DNA from: Candidatus Aminicenantota bacterium
GTDB taxonomy: Bacteria; Acidobacteriota; Aminicenantia; UBA2199
Direction of reading: 5' to 3'
Assembly (NCBI GenBank): GCA_026393835.1
Contig: JAPKZK010000152.1
Location: 1-52,254, forward strand
Length of the DNA: 52,254 nucleotides
Both the position numbers and the translations under genes were made by a program. Numbering within the stretch: position 1 is the first letter of the stretch; each line of letters opens with the position of its first letter. Positions 1 through 7,301 of this stretch are shown in pieces. The notes beneath the pieces are model-generated. The model was not told the DNA's origin and ran no database searches. It was given only the letters and a program-made list of their open reading frames with translations.

Positions 1-177
1 GACCCTATCCGAAAACTTTTAGTTTTTTTACGTTACCACCGATCGCCGGTGGCCCCCAGCGATGGTTTCATTTATAATCAGCGTTTATGGGACCAGTCAT
101 ACAAGGGGTGGTGAGTGTAAAAAAAAACATTTGAAAAATAAGAGGACAAAATAATGTAATTCAGAGTTATTTTAAGG

Positions 178-206
178 TTGATTTCTATTTACATATGCGA
201 TATAAT
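178..206 (+). promoter_or_regulatory. Sigma70-type promoter of the transposase gene
   Basis: TTGATT at 178-183 and TATAAT at 201-206 are separated by 17 bp. The ATG of the transposase begins 5 bp after the -10 box and has no Shine-Dalgarno sequence, so transcription would start at or next to the start codon and give a leaderless mRNA. Confidence 0.6.
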
Positions 207-211
207 GGTGT

Positions 212-1789
212 ATGGAACAAAATAAATCAAATAATAAATTGCAGTCAGGTAATAATGGGACTCATAGTTTTCTGAAACCGGTTAACTTACTATTTTTAAA
301 TAACCCGGAAAGCGAATTCTCCAATTACTTAGAAGAGGCTCATCTGCTTGTGCAAAGAGAACCCCTAATATTAAGGAAGATCGAAGTAGATGTTGACCAT
401 CATGGTGAAGCTAAAAAAAGAATACGTATATTGGATAAAAGATGGCAATCGTCTCAGAACGGTATACTGCCCAATTTTTTAATTGAAGAGAGTGAAATCA
501 GTGTAAATGATTTAAGATTGCAGGAGGGACATCCCCGGATGGATGCTTATTTAGTGTATATGTTCTTGATGATTCGAGGTTTTCTGGGGGGTGTAAAAGA
601 TTCTTTGTTTAAAATGTTTTTACAGGAGTCCAAGACGATAGAGTTACTTTCGTCATACGTTAATTTATCGAAGATGCCTGGTTTTAGTACGATATCGGAG
701 AATATAAATGCAGTAAGTAACGAGACCCGTCAATTTATATTTGCTGCTCAGATACGATTAATTATGGATGAGGGTTTTGATGATTTTAAAGATTTAACCG
801 TTGATAGTACGTCAGTATCGGCCAATAGTGCCTGGCCAACGGATTCGGGCATCATTTTGGGTCTTGTAAGTAGACTGTTCAACCGTGGTAAAAAATTTCA
901 TAAGTATGGTATTGCAGATATATCCGATCGCCGCTTTCCCAATATAATCAAGATGAGCAAACAGCTTCACAAAGAGATAAGCCTGACAGTTAGAAAGCCC
1001 AAGAGCAAAGCGAATCGGAAAAAGAAGTATAGAAAGCTATTAAAGGAATCGATAAAAGCTCATAAAGCTTTTTGTGAAGAGCTGGCGAAGGTGAAACAGT
1101 TGATTATTAAAGTAAATATTCTGCCGAGCCAGTATATGAAATTGGAAAAGCTTGTTTATTGGATGGAAGAGGATTTGTTAGCGTTGAATAATGTAAATGG
1201 TTATTGTTCCAAGCGAATCAATAAAGACGAAAGTACGCCTTCTAACGAGAAAGAGTTGAGTTTATCGGATAAATCAGTGGGTTTCATTAAGAAAGGAGAT
1301 CGAGAGCCGGTTATTGGTTATAAACCCCAGCTTGGACGGAGCAAAAAAGGATTCATTAGTGCGTTTAAGTTACCCCTGGGTAATGCCTCCGATTCCGCTG
1401 AATTAAAAAACATCGTCTTGGATGGAATTTCACGCACCCAGGTGATTCCGGATATAATAAGTGCAGATGATGGTTATTCCAATAAAGAGATACGGGAATA
1501 TTTTTTAGAGGAAGGCGTAAAAATTGTTAGCATTAGTGGTTCAAAAGGTAAGAAAATAATAGGCGAAGAGGATTGGTTAAGTGAAGATTATGTAGATGCC
1601 CGAAATAATCGCTCAGCGGTAGAGTCGTTAATGTTTACCATCAAGTATTGTTTTAATTTTGGCAGGGTGACGCGGCGGGGTATAGAAAATGTTCGAGCCG
1701 AACTGTTAGAGAAAGTACTTGCTTATAATTTTTGTCGTATATTTGAATTGAGGCGCAAATATCCATTAGAGCTGCCGCTTGCCGCTTGA
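212..1789 (+). CDS. DDE transposase (IS4/IS5-superfamily-like)
   Basis: A 525-residue protein with the layout of a DDE transposase that catalyses cut-and-paste movement of its element. Candidate catalytic residues are D198 (in TVDSTS), D419 or D420 (in SADDGYSN) and E471 (in NRSAVESLM). The first half holds a helical segment with WPTDSG just after the first Asp. A basic stretch of lysines and arginines lies near residues 260-285 and probably contacts DNA. The C-terminal part (RxGIENVRAELLEKVLAYNF) resembles the last helices of IS1182/ISNCY-type transposases. The reading frame is intact. The exact IS family is not certain; an ISfinder comparison would settle it. Confidence 0.85.
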   Translation: MEQNKSNNKLQSGNNGTHSFLKPVNLLFLNNPESEFSNYLEEAHLLVQREPLILRKIEVDVDHHGEAKKRIRILDKRWQSSQNGILPNFLIEESEISVNDLRLQEGHPRMDAYLVYMFLMIRGFLGGVKDSLFKMFLQESKTIELLSSYVNLSKMPGFSTISENINAVSNETRQFIFAAQIRLIMDEGFDDFKDLTVDSTSVSANSAWPTDSGIILGLVSRLFNRGKKFHKYGIADISDRRFPNIIKMSKQLHKEISLTVRKPKSKANRKKKYRKLLKESIKAHKAFCEELAKVKQLIIKVNILPSQYMKLEKLVYWMEEDLLALNNVNGYCSKRINKDESTPSNEKELSLSDKSVGFIKKGDREPVIGYKPQLGRSKKGFISAFKLPLGNASDSAELKNIVLDGISRTQVIPDIISADDGYSNKEIREYFLEEGVKIVSISGSKGKKIIGEEDWLSEDYVDARNNRSAVESLMFTIKYCFNFGRVTRRGIENVRAELLEKVLAYNFCRIFELRRKYPLELPLAA

Positions 1790-1930
1790 GGCTTTAGAAA
1801 TAATATAAACTATAGATTTTAGGGAGGAGTCTGTCCGAATGAGGTAATTTTTGGTAATTTTTCAATTTTGCGCGCCCAAAATCGCATAAAAAACTAAAAT
1901 AACCTCTAGCTATCGGCAATATGCAACATT

Positions 1931-1963
1931 CTGCGGGGCCGCAGACCATTACCGCGAAGCGGT
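1931..1963. repeat. Pair of short GC hairpins between IS and RiPP gene
   Basis: CTGCGG-GG-CCGCAG at 1931-1944 and ACCGC-GAA-GCGGT at 1951-1963 are two adjacent perfect short inverted repeats just downstream of the stop of the RiPP precursor gene. They could act as a transcript end or mRNA-stabilising structure for that minus-strand gene. There is no strong T-run, so I do not call a classical terminator. Confidence 0.4.
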
Positions 1964-1978
1964 TTCGTTCAATCACGG

Positions 1979-2218
1979 TTAACATGTGCCCAAAATACTT
2001 AAGAAACAGGTCTCAAAGCATTGGGAAGGACCAGTAAAGTTGCAATCACAAGTTCCAGTCTCCGGCGGCAAACATTCTATACTGAGACAACACTGACTGG
2101 GCCACTGTTCTGTCACCGGGGGTTCTCCCCCCTTAACGGTCCGCATTACTCTAAGATTTAAATTTGCCACCGTACTTTTGTTCAGGGTTAATTTTGCTAA
2201 AGATTTTCTTTTCTTCAT
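1979..2218 (-). CDS. Cysteine-rich RiPP precursor peptide, class I lanthipeptide-like leader
   Basis: A 79-residue peptide with a typical precursor layout. The leader has a basic start (MKKRKSL) and the motif LTLNKSTVANLN, followed by VKGG, which looks like a double-glycine leader end. The core that follows is rich in Cys (8 residues) and Ser/Thr, including CC, CDC and a C-terminal Cys. The leader resembles the short leaders with an LxLxKxTxAxLN box and GG end known from class I lanthipeptide-type precursors of Bacteroidota and related phyla. The start is firm: AGGAG lies 7 bases before the ATG and a consensus promoter lies just upstream. No LanB/LanC, radical SAM, YcaO or peptidase-transporter gene is in the window, so it is an orphan here. 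An alternative is a non-modified GG-leader bacteriocin with disulfides. Confidence 0.75.
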   Translation of the reverse strand: MKKRKSLAKLTLNKSTVANLNLRVMRTVKGGEPPVTEQWPSQCCLSIECLPPETGTCDCNFTGPSQCFETCFLSILGTC

Positions 2219-2254
2219 CAGGTATCTCCTTTTTTGATTTTATAGTGAAAAATA

Positions 2255-2283
2255 ATTATAATTGCATTGTAAGACTTTGTCAA
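2255..2283 (-). promoter_or_regulatory. Perfect-consensus sigma70 promoter of the RiPP precursor
   Basis: Read on the minus strand, TTGACA (2283-2278) and TATAAT (2260-2255) are exactly 17 bp apart, matching the consensus in every base. Transcription would start near 2248 and give a leader of about 30 nt with a strong Shine-Dalgarno sequence. This argues that the small gene is expressed. Confidence 0.8.
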
Positions 2284-2414
2284 GGAAATTCTAATGAGTT
2301 CCTTTAAATGCTTCGTTGGAATAGGCGCTGTCTTTTCGAATTGCCTCTTGCCCCTGGATTTTTTTCCCCCAAATCCCCAATTGCACCTTTCATTGCTTCC
2401 CACCGCTAACTAAT

Positions 2415-2765
2415 CAACCCCAAACCGTGCTGCATTTCCATTTTTCGATGGGGAAAAAACAGCAAACCGCGATGCTTTTACATTTATTTGGAGGAAAAGA
2501 ACCCCAAACCCCGTTACATTTCCATTTTTTGGCAGTGAAAACCCCAAATGCAGCGTTACATTTCCATTTCTTTGCAACCGAAGACACTAATGCGCCGTTA
2601 CATTTCCAATTATTTGCACCCAAAAACGCAAATGTAACGTTACATTTCCATTTATTTGCATGAGAAATACAAATGCAGCGCTGCAGTGCGACTTTTCTGC
2701 ATCGAAAAGCCAACCTGCATCGTATTTTTTTGATTTTCCAGTACCGAAAAGCCATATGTACCACG
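2415..2765. repeat. Tandem array 1, period 42 bp
   Basis: The core CATTTCCATTT recurs at 2433, 2481 (degenerate), 2517, 2559, 2601 and 2643, with spacings 48, 36, 42, 42 and 42. A CGAAAAGCC motif continues the phase at 2703 and 2745 (42 apart), so the decayed array runs on to about 2765, and a partial unit precedes 2433. Because spacing stays divisible by 3, several frames remain open. The minus frame repeats a 14-residue unit around KWKCN; the plus frame repeats LHFHF. Neither reading frame has a Shine-Dalgarno site, so I do not call a gene. It lies about 150 bp upstream of the RiPP promoter. Confidence 0.8.
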
Positions 2766-2920
2766 TTTAGGATGAGCCCGCACGAGCAAAAAAGGAAGAA
2801 ACAAGGTTCATAACTTGAATGCCATTAAATTAAAGCTTAGCCGCAGGTACTGGACTAACACGGACAGATATGGAAAAATCGGGAAGCGAGGAAGCGAGAA
2901 AGAGCGGAAAAAAAATGAAA

Positions 2921-3112
2921 AAATTTGACTGTCCCCTAACCCTCCAATTGCGCGGCTTTGTCTATCAATTCCCGGAGTTTTTCCCCTTCGATCTTTTCAC
3001 GAGCCACCCCATCGATTTTCATCCCCCGACATTGAAGGGTCATTTTAAATTCTCTCACATCGCCCACAAGCTGCCCATCATGGTTAAAAGAAAATTTGGG
3101 GACAGTCAAATT
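2921..3112. repeat. REP-like motif pair in inverted orientation
   Basis: AATTTGACTGTCCCC at the left (2922-2936) is the exact reverse complement of GGGGACAGTCAAATT at the right (3098-3112), enclosing about 160 bp. The same GGGGACAG-CAAATTCATGACC motif recurs near 4728, and shorter versions recur across the window. This is the layout of REP sequences mobilised by REP-associated tyrosine transposases, none of which is seen here. Confidence 0.55.
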
Positions 3113-3115
3113 CAT
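2936..3115 (-). CDS. Possible small or remnant ORF inside the REP-flanked segment
   Basis: A 59-residue frame beginning MNLTVPKF and reading through FNHDGQLVGDVREFK to a C-terminus rich in charged residues (REKIEGEKLRELIDKAAQ). The composition is protein-like rather than random, and its ATG lies within the right REP motif. No Shine-Dalgarno site precedes it, and I recognise no family. It may be the 3' part of a decayed gene captured between the two REP copies. The frame also extends upstream to a start at 3172. Confidence 0.25.
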   Translation of the reverse strand: MNLTVPKFSFNHDGQLVGDVREFKMTLQCRGMKIDGVAREKIEGEKLRELIDKAAQLEG

Positions 3116-3165
3116 GACCCCTGAAATTTGAAATCGCGCTTCCTCTACAACAAATACGGCAGGTA

Positions 3166-3194
3166 TTGACAAATCTTGACCTATACAATAAGAT
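3166..3194 (+). promoter_or_regulatory. Promoter of the AAA ATPase gene (leaderless layout)
   Basis: TTGACA at 3166-3171 and TAAGAT at 3189-3194 are 17 bp apart. The ATG follows 6 bp after the -10 box and there is no Shine-Dalgarno sequence. Confidence 0.5.
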
Positions 3195-3200
3195 TAATGC

Positions 3201-4445
3201 ATGAACGAAAAAACAGCAGACATTAACCGGCAGGCCTTTAGACCACCCATACGTTTCTTTGAAGATTCCGGAACCGTTTTCCCGGAAACCTCATATCATG
3301 TGCCCCTGGAAAATGTGACCAATTCTAAAAATCAAGGCATTAAAACCATGATTGATTTGGGCCGTTACTTTTCCATATTTGCTCCCAGGCAAAGCGGCAA
3401 AACCACTTTCCTGGAAGACTTATGCGGCCAATTGCACCGCGACCCAACCTATGTGGCTATCTTATTAAGCTTCCAGGACTACAGCGGTTTAGATAAAACC
3501 CGGTTTTATTCGTTGATCCGACAATACCTTGGCGAACAATTAATAAACAGGCTAAAACAAGTGAACTGTGAAAAATCCGAAGCGGTTCAACAGTTTCTAA
3601 ACCAACGCCATCTCACCGACAATATTTCCTTCAGGCAATTATTTGAGCAATTAAACCAACTCCTACAATTCAAAAAGATCGTTATTTTCATCGACGAATT
3701 CGACGGCATTCCATTACATGAGTTGAGCAATTTTCTAACCTCCTTAAGGGAATTATACCTGAAATATAAAAATGTAAAGCAGAAAGCGCTTTATTCCGTG
3801 GGACTGATCGGCATTCGTAATATAACCAAACTTGTTGTGGGCGGCGTTTCACCTTTTAATATTGCGGATCATGTGGACCTGCCGCGGTTTTCTCTAAAGA
3901 ACGTACGGGACCTTTATGCCCAATATACGGTAGAAACCAACCAACCTTTTATGGAAGAAGCGGTAAAAAAAGTCTATGAAGAAACTGCCGGCCAACCCTG
4001 GTTGGTGAATCGCCTGGGTACTATTTTGACCGTCAATGTCAAACCCGGGACCGTCGAACCCATCGATGAAAAGGATGTCGAGAAAGCGATTCAACTCTTG
4101 CTGAATGAGAAAAATGACCACTTCGATAATCTTTATGAAAAAGCCAAATTGTATAAAGAGACATTTGTAGAGATTGTTTTCGATCATGTGGCATATTATC
4201 CTTATAATGAAGAACAATCATGGCTGGAACAATATGGTTTAATTAAAAAGAGTGAAGGGAAAGCCGTTGTATCCAATAATATATACAAAACAATTCATAT
4301 TAAAACATTTTTCAAGGAAGCCCAGGCATTGGGGGAGATAAAAATACAAGGGTACATGCTTCCTGGAAACCGGTTAGATATGGAACGAATCCTGGAGGAA
4401 TTCAACCGTTACATTGCCCAGGATGGATATTCTTTTAATATATAA
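3201..4445 (+). CDS. AAA-like ATPase (AAA_35 type), 3' end frameshifted away from its nuclease domain
   Basis: This 414-residue protein belongs to the AAA-like ATPases common in accessory regions. The Walker A motif is APRQSGKTTF near residue 62. Walker B (IVIFIDEFD) lies near residue 160, and a sensor-like segment GLIGIRN follows near 200. A winged-helix region with QPWLVNRLGT follows the ATPase core. Members of this family usually end in a PD-(D/E)XK nuclease domain. Here the frame ends abruptly after NRYIAQDGY, and the nuclease motif sits in another frame directly downstream (4414-4680). Family members have roughly 35-40 residues between these two points, so a deletion plus frameshift is likely. 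The gene starts at an ATG with a leaderless promoter. The intact ATPase part could still be made; the function of the family is not established. Confidence 0.75.
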   Translation: MNEKTADINRQAFRPPIRFFEDSGTVFPETSYHVPLENVTNSKNQGIKTMIDLGRYFSIFAPRQSGKTTFLEDLCGQLHRDPTYVAILLSFQDYSGLDKTRFYSLIRQYLGEQLINRLKQVNCEKSEAVQQFLNQRHLTDNISFRQLFEQLNQLLQFKKIVIFIDEFDGIPLHELSNFLTSLRELYLKYKNVKQKALYSVGLIGIRNITKLVVGGVSPFNIADHVDLPRFSLKNVRDLYAQYTVETNQPFMEEAVKKVYEETAGQPWLVNRLGTILTVNVKPGTVEPIDEKDVEKAIQLLLNEKNDHFDNLYEKAKLYKETFVEIVFDHVAYYPYNEEQSWLEQYGLIKKSEGKAVVSNNIYKTIHIKTFFKEAQALGEIKIQGYMLPGNRLDMERILEEFNRYIAQDGYSFNI

Positions 4446-4680
4446 AGAGCAGAAATATATTATTGAAACCAAGGTGAACCGTGATGAAGATATTACCGTG
4501 GTAGAAAAAGAAGGAATCGACCAGGTATTCGGGAAGTATTTAGCATCCGAAGGTGTTGAGGCCGGTTACCTGGTCATATTCGATACCCAGACACCGGTTA
4601 ATGCAGCCTGCAATCCCCAAGCCCACGAAATTGAAAATAAGAAGATTACCAGTTTTATCATTGGGATTGGGCGGGGATAG
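4414..4680 (+). pseudogene. PD-(D/E)XK nuclease domain remnant of the AAA gene
   Basis: This frame, overlapping the end of the ATPase frame, reads RMDILLIYKEQ then YIIETKV, which gives the D and ExK residues of a PD-(D/E)XK nuclease core. It continues with EGVEAGYLVIFDTQ, typical of the C-terminus of AAA-like ATPase/nuclease fusions. It has no Shine-Dalgarno site and only a weak TTG start. It is best read as the out-of-frame tail of the gene at 3201. Programmed frameshifting cannot be excluded, but the apparent loss of linker sequence argues for a pseudogene. Confidence 0.7.
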
Positions 4681-4727
4681 GTCCGCCGTACAGTTTACAG
4701 GTCGAAATACATTGTAGGAGAAACTTT

Positions 4728-4757
4728 GGGGACAGACAAATTCATGACCTTTTCGAA
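4728..4757. repeat. REP-like motif copy
   Basis: GGGGACAGACAAATTCATGACC begins at 4728 and matches the motif at 3098 except for one base. It lies just downstream of the AAA/nuclease pseudogene, so a motif copy bounds each side of that gene. Confidence 0.5.
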
Positions 4758-4908
4758 TCAATGCCGCATCAAAAAATGCTCTGTATTTTATATCTTAGAA
4801 AGGTTGACTTTTTATTTAAAAACTGTTAAAACAAGCACGGAATATGAGAGCAGATGAATTGCAGTATGCGAAAAATGAATCCAATGATTAAATTATAGGA
4901 GGTAAATT

Positions 4909-5856
4909 TTGAGCGATTTAACAGAAAACAAAACTGAAACAAAATGCCCGGTATGTGATTTAACAAATACAAACCAAGGCAACCTAAAAATTTCTTTTGA
5001 TCAAAATACTGGACTATATGATTGCGAGCGATGTGGGAAATTTAAAACCTCAGGGGATATTGCCCCTCTTTTAGAACAAGAGCCATATTGCAGCAAAAGG
5101 CATCTTATTACAGGATATATAAGAGAGAAAACTGAAATAAATAATATTATCACGATAAGCCCTGATAATATTCAGCATATTATCGATTCCGCTCAACCTG
5201 ACACGGATGACCCTCTCGAATTGCTTGATAGGCTTCTTTGGCTTTTGTATAAAAATGAGAAGACGGAAAACCAGCGCTTCTCTATGCAAGACTACCCGGT
5301 CATCTATGCAAAATCTAAAGATGATATTTGCCGTTGCTTCACAATTGGGAGGGAATTAGAGTATCTTAACGTTTCCCAATCAATAATGAGCGGTGTTTTT
5401 ACGTATTCTTTTAAAGCCGAGGCTTGGAAAAGGATAAAAGAGCTTAAAGAAAAAAGTATTAATTCTAAGCAGATATTTGTGGCCCTGGCATTTGTAGATG
5501 ATATTAAAAACGGCTATATGGAAGGGATAAGGCCCTTAGAAAAAGAGACCGGATATAATTTCAAGTGTCTTGCTTTTGAACCGCATAATGAAAATATCCC
5601 TCTCAAAATAATCACTGAAATCCGGAAAAGTGGCTTATTGGTGGCTGACCTAACATATAATAAACAAAATGTTTACTTTGAGGCGGGATATGCAAAAGGG
5701 CTTGGAATTCCTGTCATATGGACTTGCAGAGACTCCGATTCAGGGAATATCCATTCTGATGTAAGCCAGTACCATATTCTCAAGTGGAAAGATTATAACG
5801 ATTTAAAGGAAAACCTTAAAGTCAGAATAGAATATGAACGCCCATTAAAAAAATGA
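4909..5856 (+). CDS. Zinc-ribbon protein with nucleoside 2-deoxyribosyltransferase-like domain
   Basis: A 315-residue protein. The N-terminus carries two Cys pairs (CPVC near residue 14 and CERC near residue 39), a likely zinc ribbon. The middle is helical and unassigned. The C-terminal 125 residues start with FVALAF and contain ADLTYNKQNVYFEAGYAKG followed by a hydrophobic strand. This is the signature of the nucleoside 2-deoxyribosyltransferase-like/TIR-like Rossmann fold, where the Glu after NVYFEA is the usual nucleophile position. Such domains act on nucleosides or nucleotides, and many occur in stress or defence loci. The start is a TTG, chosen because AGGAGG lies 6 bases upstream. The gene stands alone between the AAA pseudogene and the VapC region. 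Substrate and role are unknown. Confidence 0.7.
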   Translation: MSDLTENKTETKCPVCDLTNTNQGNLKISFDQNTGLYDCERCGKFKTSGDIAPLLEQEPYCSKRHLITGYIREKTEINNIITISPDNIQHIIDSAQPDTDDPLELLDRLLWLLYKNEKTENQRFSMQDYPVIYAKSKDDICRCFTIGRELEYLNVSQSIMSGVFTYSFKAEAWKRIKELKEKSINSKQIFVALAFVDDIKNGYMEGIRPLEKETGYNFKCLAFEPHNENIPLKIITEIRKSGLLVADLTYNKQNVYFEAGYAKGLGIPVIWTCRDSDSGNIHSDVSQYHILKWKDYNDLKENLKVRIEYERPLKK

Positions 5857-5940
5857 GGGAGAAAGGGAATAGGTAAGATTTTCATTCCAAAACGCAGCTT
5901 CATAGAAGCATGCACAACAATAGTTGAAAAAGAAGAAAAG

Positions 5941-6025
5941 TGAATGGGTATCGAGAAGGTATTTCATTTGCATGTGTCCCACATCTCCTTTCCTAAAGGT
6001 GAGACGATATCTTCACCCACTGCAT
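5941..6025 (-). pseudogene. Decayed second copy of the Phd/VapC junction
   Basis: On the minus strand this stretch encodes EDIVSPLGKEMW, the antitoxin C-terminus, then an ATG beginning MKYLLDTH, the VapC N-terminus. It closely matches the intact pair at 6605-6655. Both ends are cut off, so only the junction of a duplicated module survives. The rest of 5857-6209 shows nothing else that I can assign. Confidence 0.65.
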
Positions 6026-6209
6026 TCATCAAACCTCCTTTGAACCTGTCTCAACATTTTATCCTTTATCGAAAATAATTTCAAGAGAAAAGTGGGATTT
6101 TTTGCCTGGCGCTTAATCTCTCACCCGGGGAAATCTCCACCGCTTGTTCGTTAGCCTTCTCAAATCCGATCCGGCTGTTTGTATCTTTGATCATTTTAAT
6201 TTGCTGGCA

Positions 6210-6608
6210 CTACCAAAGACTCTTCACGTGTTTATACTTAAGGATTTTTTGATCTTTCGTCAGGATTGTAGCATTCTCTTCACGTGCAGTGGCCACAATA
6301 ATCTGATCTGCCGGGTCCTCATGAAATGGTTGCGGCAGAACAGTTGACCGGTAGGCTAAAATAGGATTTAGTGGGATCACCCTGAGCTTTGGCATTTCTA
6401 GAGCAGCCTCTATCCAAGCCTCAGGGTTGCAGGATATTCCTAACCTCTTTTTTTCAAGAAGTTTGCTGAATTCCCAGGGAGATATTGCGGACAAAAGAAG
6501 TTCGTCATACCCTTCCGGATCTTGAATTAGCATTTTAACTTTCTTTGACAATTTTTCCGGACTCATGTTCCACCATATCCAGGTATGCGTATCAAGAAGG
6601 TATTTCAT
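6210..6608 (-). CDS. VapC-type PIN-domain toxin
   Basis: This 132-residue protein starts MKYLLDTHTWIWW. PIN-domain RNases cleave RNA using a cluster of acidic residues. Here D6 (LLDTH), E in SPWEFSKLL, and the pair in FHEDPADQIIVATA, followed by ILTKDQKI, supply the usual acidic sites. I chose the ATG at 6608 because it overlaps the antitoxin stop as ATGA, which is typical of translationally coupled pairs. The length is normal for VapC toxins of the PhdYeFM-linked subgroup. It is probably neutralised by the neighbouring Phd-type protein. A decayed duplicate of the junction lies about 600 bp downstream. Confidence 0.88.
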   Translation of the reverse strand: MKYLLDTHTWIWWNMSPEKLSKKVKMLIQDPEGYDELLLSAISPWEFSKLLEKKRLGISCNPEAWIEAALEMPKLRVIPLNPILAYRSTVLPQPFHEDPADQIIVATAREENATILTKDQKILKYKHVKSLW

Positions 6609-6838
6609 TGGCAGGCGCCCCACATCTCCTTTCCTAAAGGTGAGACGATATCTTCCTCGAATATAAATGTATTGGCCAGTTTACCGGGCCTGGGAATTAT
6701 ATCTGCATCTTTGTAGGGAATAACGCGGGCTAATGGTTTGCCTCTCTTTGTTATAATTAGATTCTCTTGTGTTCTGGCAAGCAGCGTCAGTATTTCCACT
6801 GCGTGGCTCTTGAATTGACTAATTCCCATGTCAGTCAT
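6605..6838 (-). CDS. Phd/YefM-type antitoxin
   Basis: A 77-residue protein beginning MTDMGISQFKSHAVEIL, with LIITKRGKPLARVIPY, the classic Phd/YefM fold signature. These antitoxins bind DNA as dimers through the N-terminal part and repress their own operon. The C-terminal tail (EEDIVSPLGKEMWGACQ) wraps the toxin. GAGGTG precedes the ATG. It is the first gene of the pair and overlaps vapC by 4 bases. Autoregulation is expected from the family; no operator palindrome was identified. Confidence 0.88.
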   Translation of the reverse strand: MTDMGISQFKSHAVEILTLLARTQENLIITKRGKPLARVIPYKDADIIPRPGKLANTFIFEEDIVSPLGKEMWGACQ

Positions 6839-7074
6839 ATATTCACCTCATTTTATTGTTTTCCAGGTTTAAATATATACCATTACGAAGAAATTTTCAA
6901 CCTTTTTCTGAAAATGTGCCACGGACGAACACGGACAACTCACGGACTGAAAAAGAATAAATCCGAAATACGAAATACGAAACAAATCCAAAATACAAAG
7001 GTTCAAAATTCAAAACAAAAAAATTTTGTCGCCAGGGGCGGCTGTTTTCGTTTTGGTCATTTGATTTCTTAGTA

Positions 7075-7098
7075 GGGCTCCCCGAAGGGGGCCGTTTT
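7075..7098 (+). terminator. Hairpin with short T-run
   Basis: GGGCTCCCC-GAA-GGGGGCC is followed by GTTTTC. It could terminate transcription coming from either neighbour; there is no gene ending just upstream on the plus strand, so its client is unclear. Confidence 0.35.
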
Positions 7099-7229
7099 CA
7101 TTAACAATTAATAATTTAGAAAGGTTTCCGGGTCTGGCGCTTAATCTCCTTTTAATGAAAGCCTCTCAGGGCATAAAGGCAATTTTATACTGTCTCCCGG
7201 AAACCTCCCGGTACTATCCTACGATCGGG

Positions 7230-7246
7230 ACCCCCAGCATGGGGGT
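7230..7246. repeat. Perfect 7-bp inverted repeat upstream of bat operon
   Basis: ACCCCCA-GCA-TGGGGGT lies about 30 bp upstream of the -10-like box of the bat operon. It may be a protein-binding site or a transcript-end hairpin. Confidence 0.35.
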
Positions 7247-7301
7247 GGGGGTGTAAAAATATTAAAAAATCTGCTATAATTGTAACCTGGAGAAATAAAA
7301 A

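Larger units (their letters stand above)
1..1831 (+). mobile_element. Insertion sequence with DDE transposase, ends tentative
   Basis: The element is defined by the transposase gene at 212-1789. A possible imperfect terminal inverted repeat pairs bases 1-22 with 1810-1831; I count 14 of 22 matches after reverse-complementing the left end. The left end coincides with the window edge, so the true boundary may lie outside. No target-site duplication can be judged. The right end lies about 150 bp from the 3' end of the RiPP precursor gene, so the insertion may have removed that gene's neighbours (inference). Confidence 0.4.
6839..7301. other. Intergenic region upstream of bat operon
   Basis: There is no gene here. 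It contains low-complexity sequence: repeated ACGGAC words near 6921-6945 and runs of CGAAATAC and AAAATTCAAAA near 6963-7017, which resemble stretches at 36540 and 51340. It also holds two GC hairpins, listed separately, and a possible -10 box TATAAT at 7275-7280 for the bat operon with no good -35. Confidence 0.6.

Noticed and set aside
1794..1985. 63-residue minus-strand ORF between IS and RiPP gene
   Set aside because: No ribosome site, overlaps hairpins, composition not protein-like.
2218..2403. 61-residue minus-strand ORF directly upstream of the RiPP gene
   Set aside because: The consensus promoter of the RiPP gene lies inside it and it has no Shine-Dalgarno site.
2414..2764. 116-residue Cys-repeat protein gene
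   Set aside because: The reading frame is a by-product of a 42-bp period; start is a GTG with no Shine-Dalgarno site. Kept as a repeat and as a speculative finding.
6144..6347. 67-residue plus-strand ORF
   Set aside because: Shadow of the VapC gene on the minus strand.
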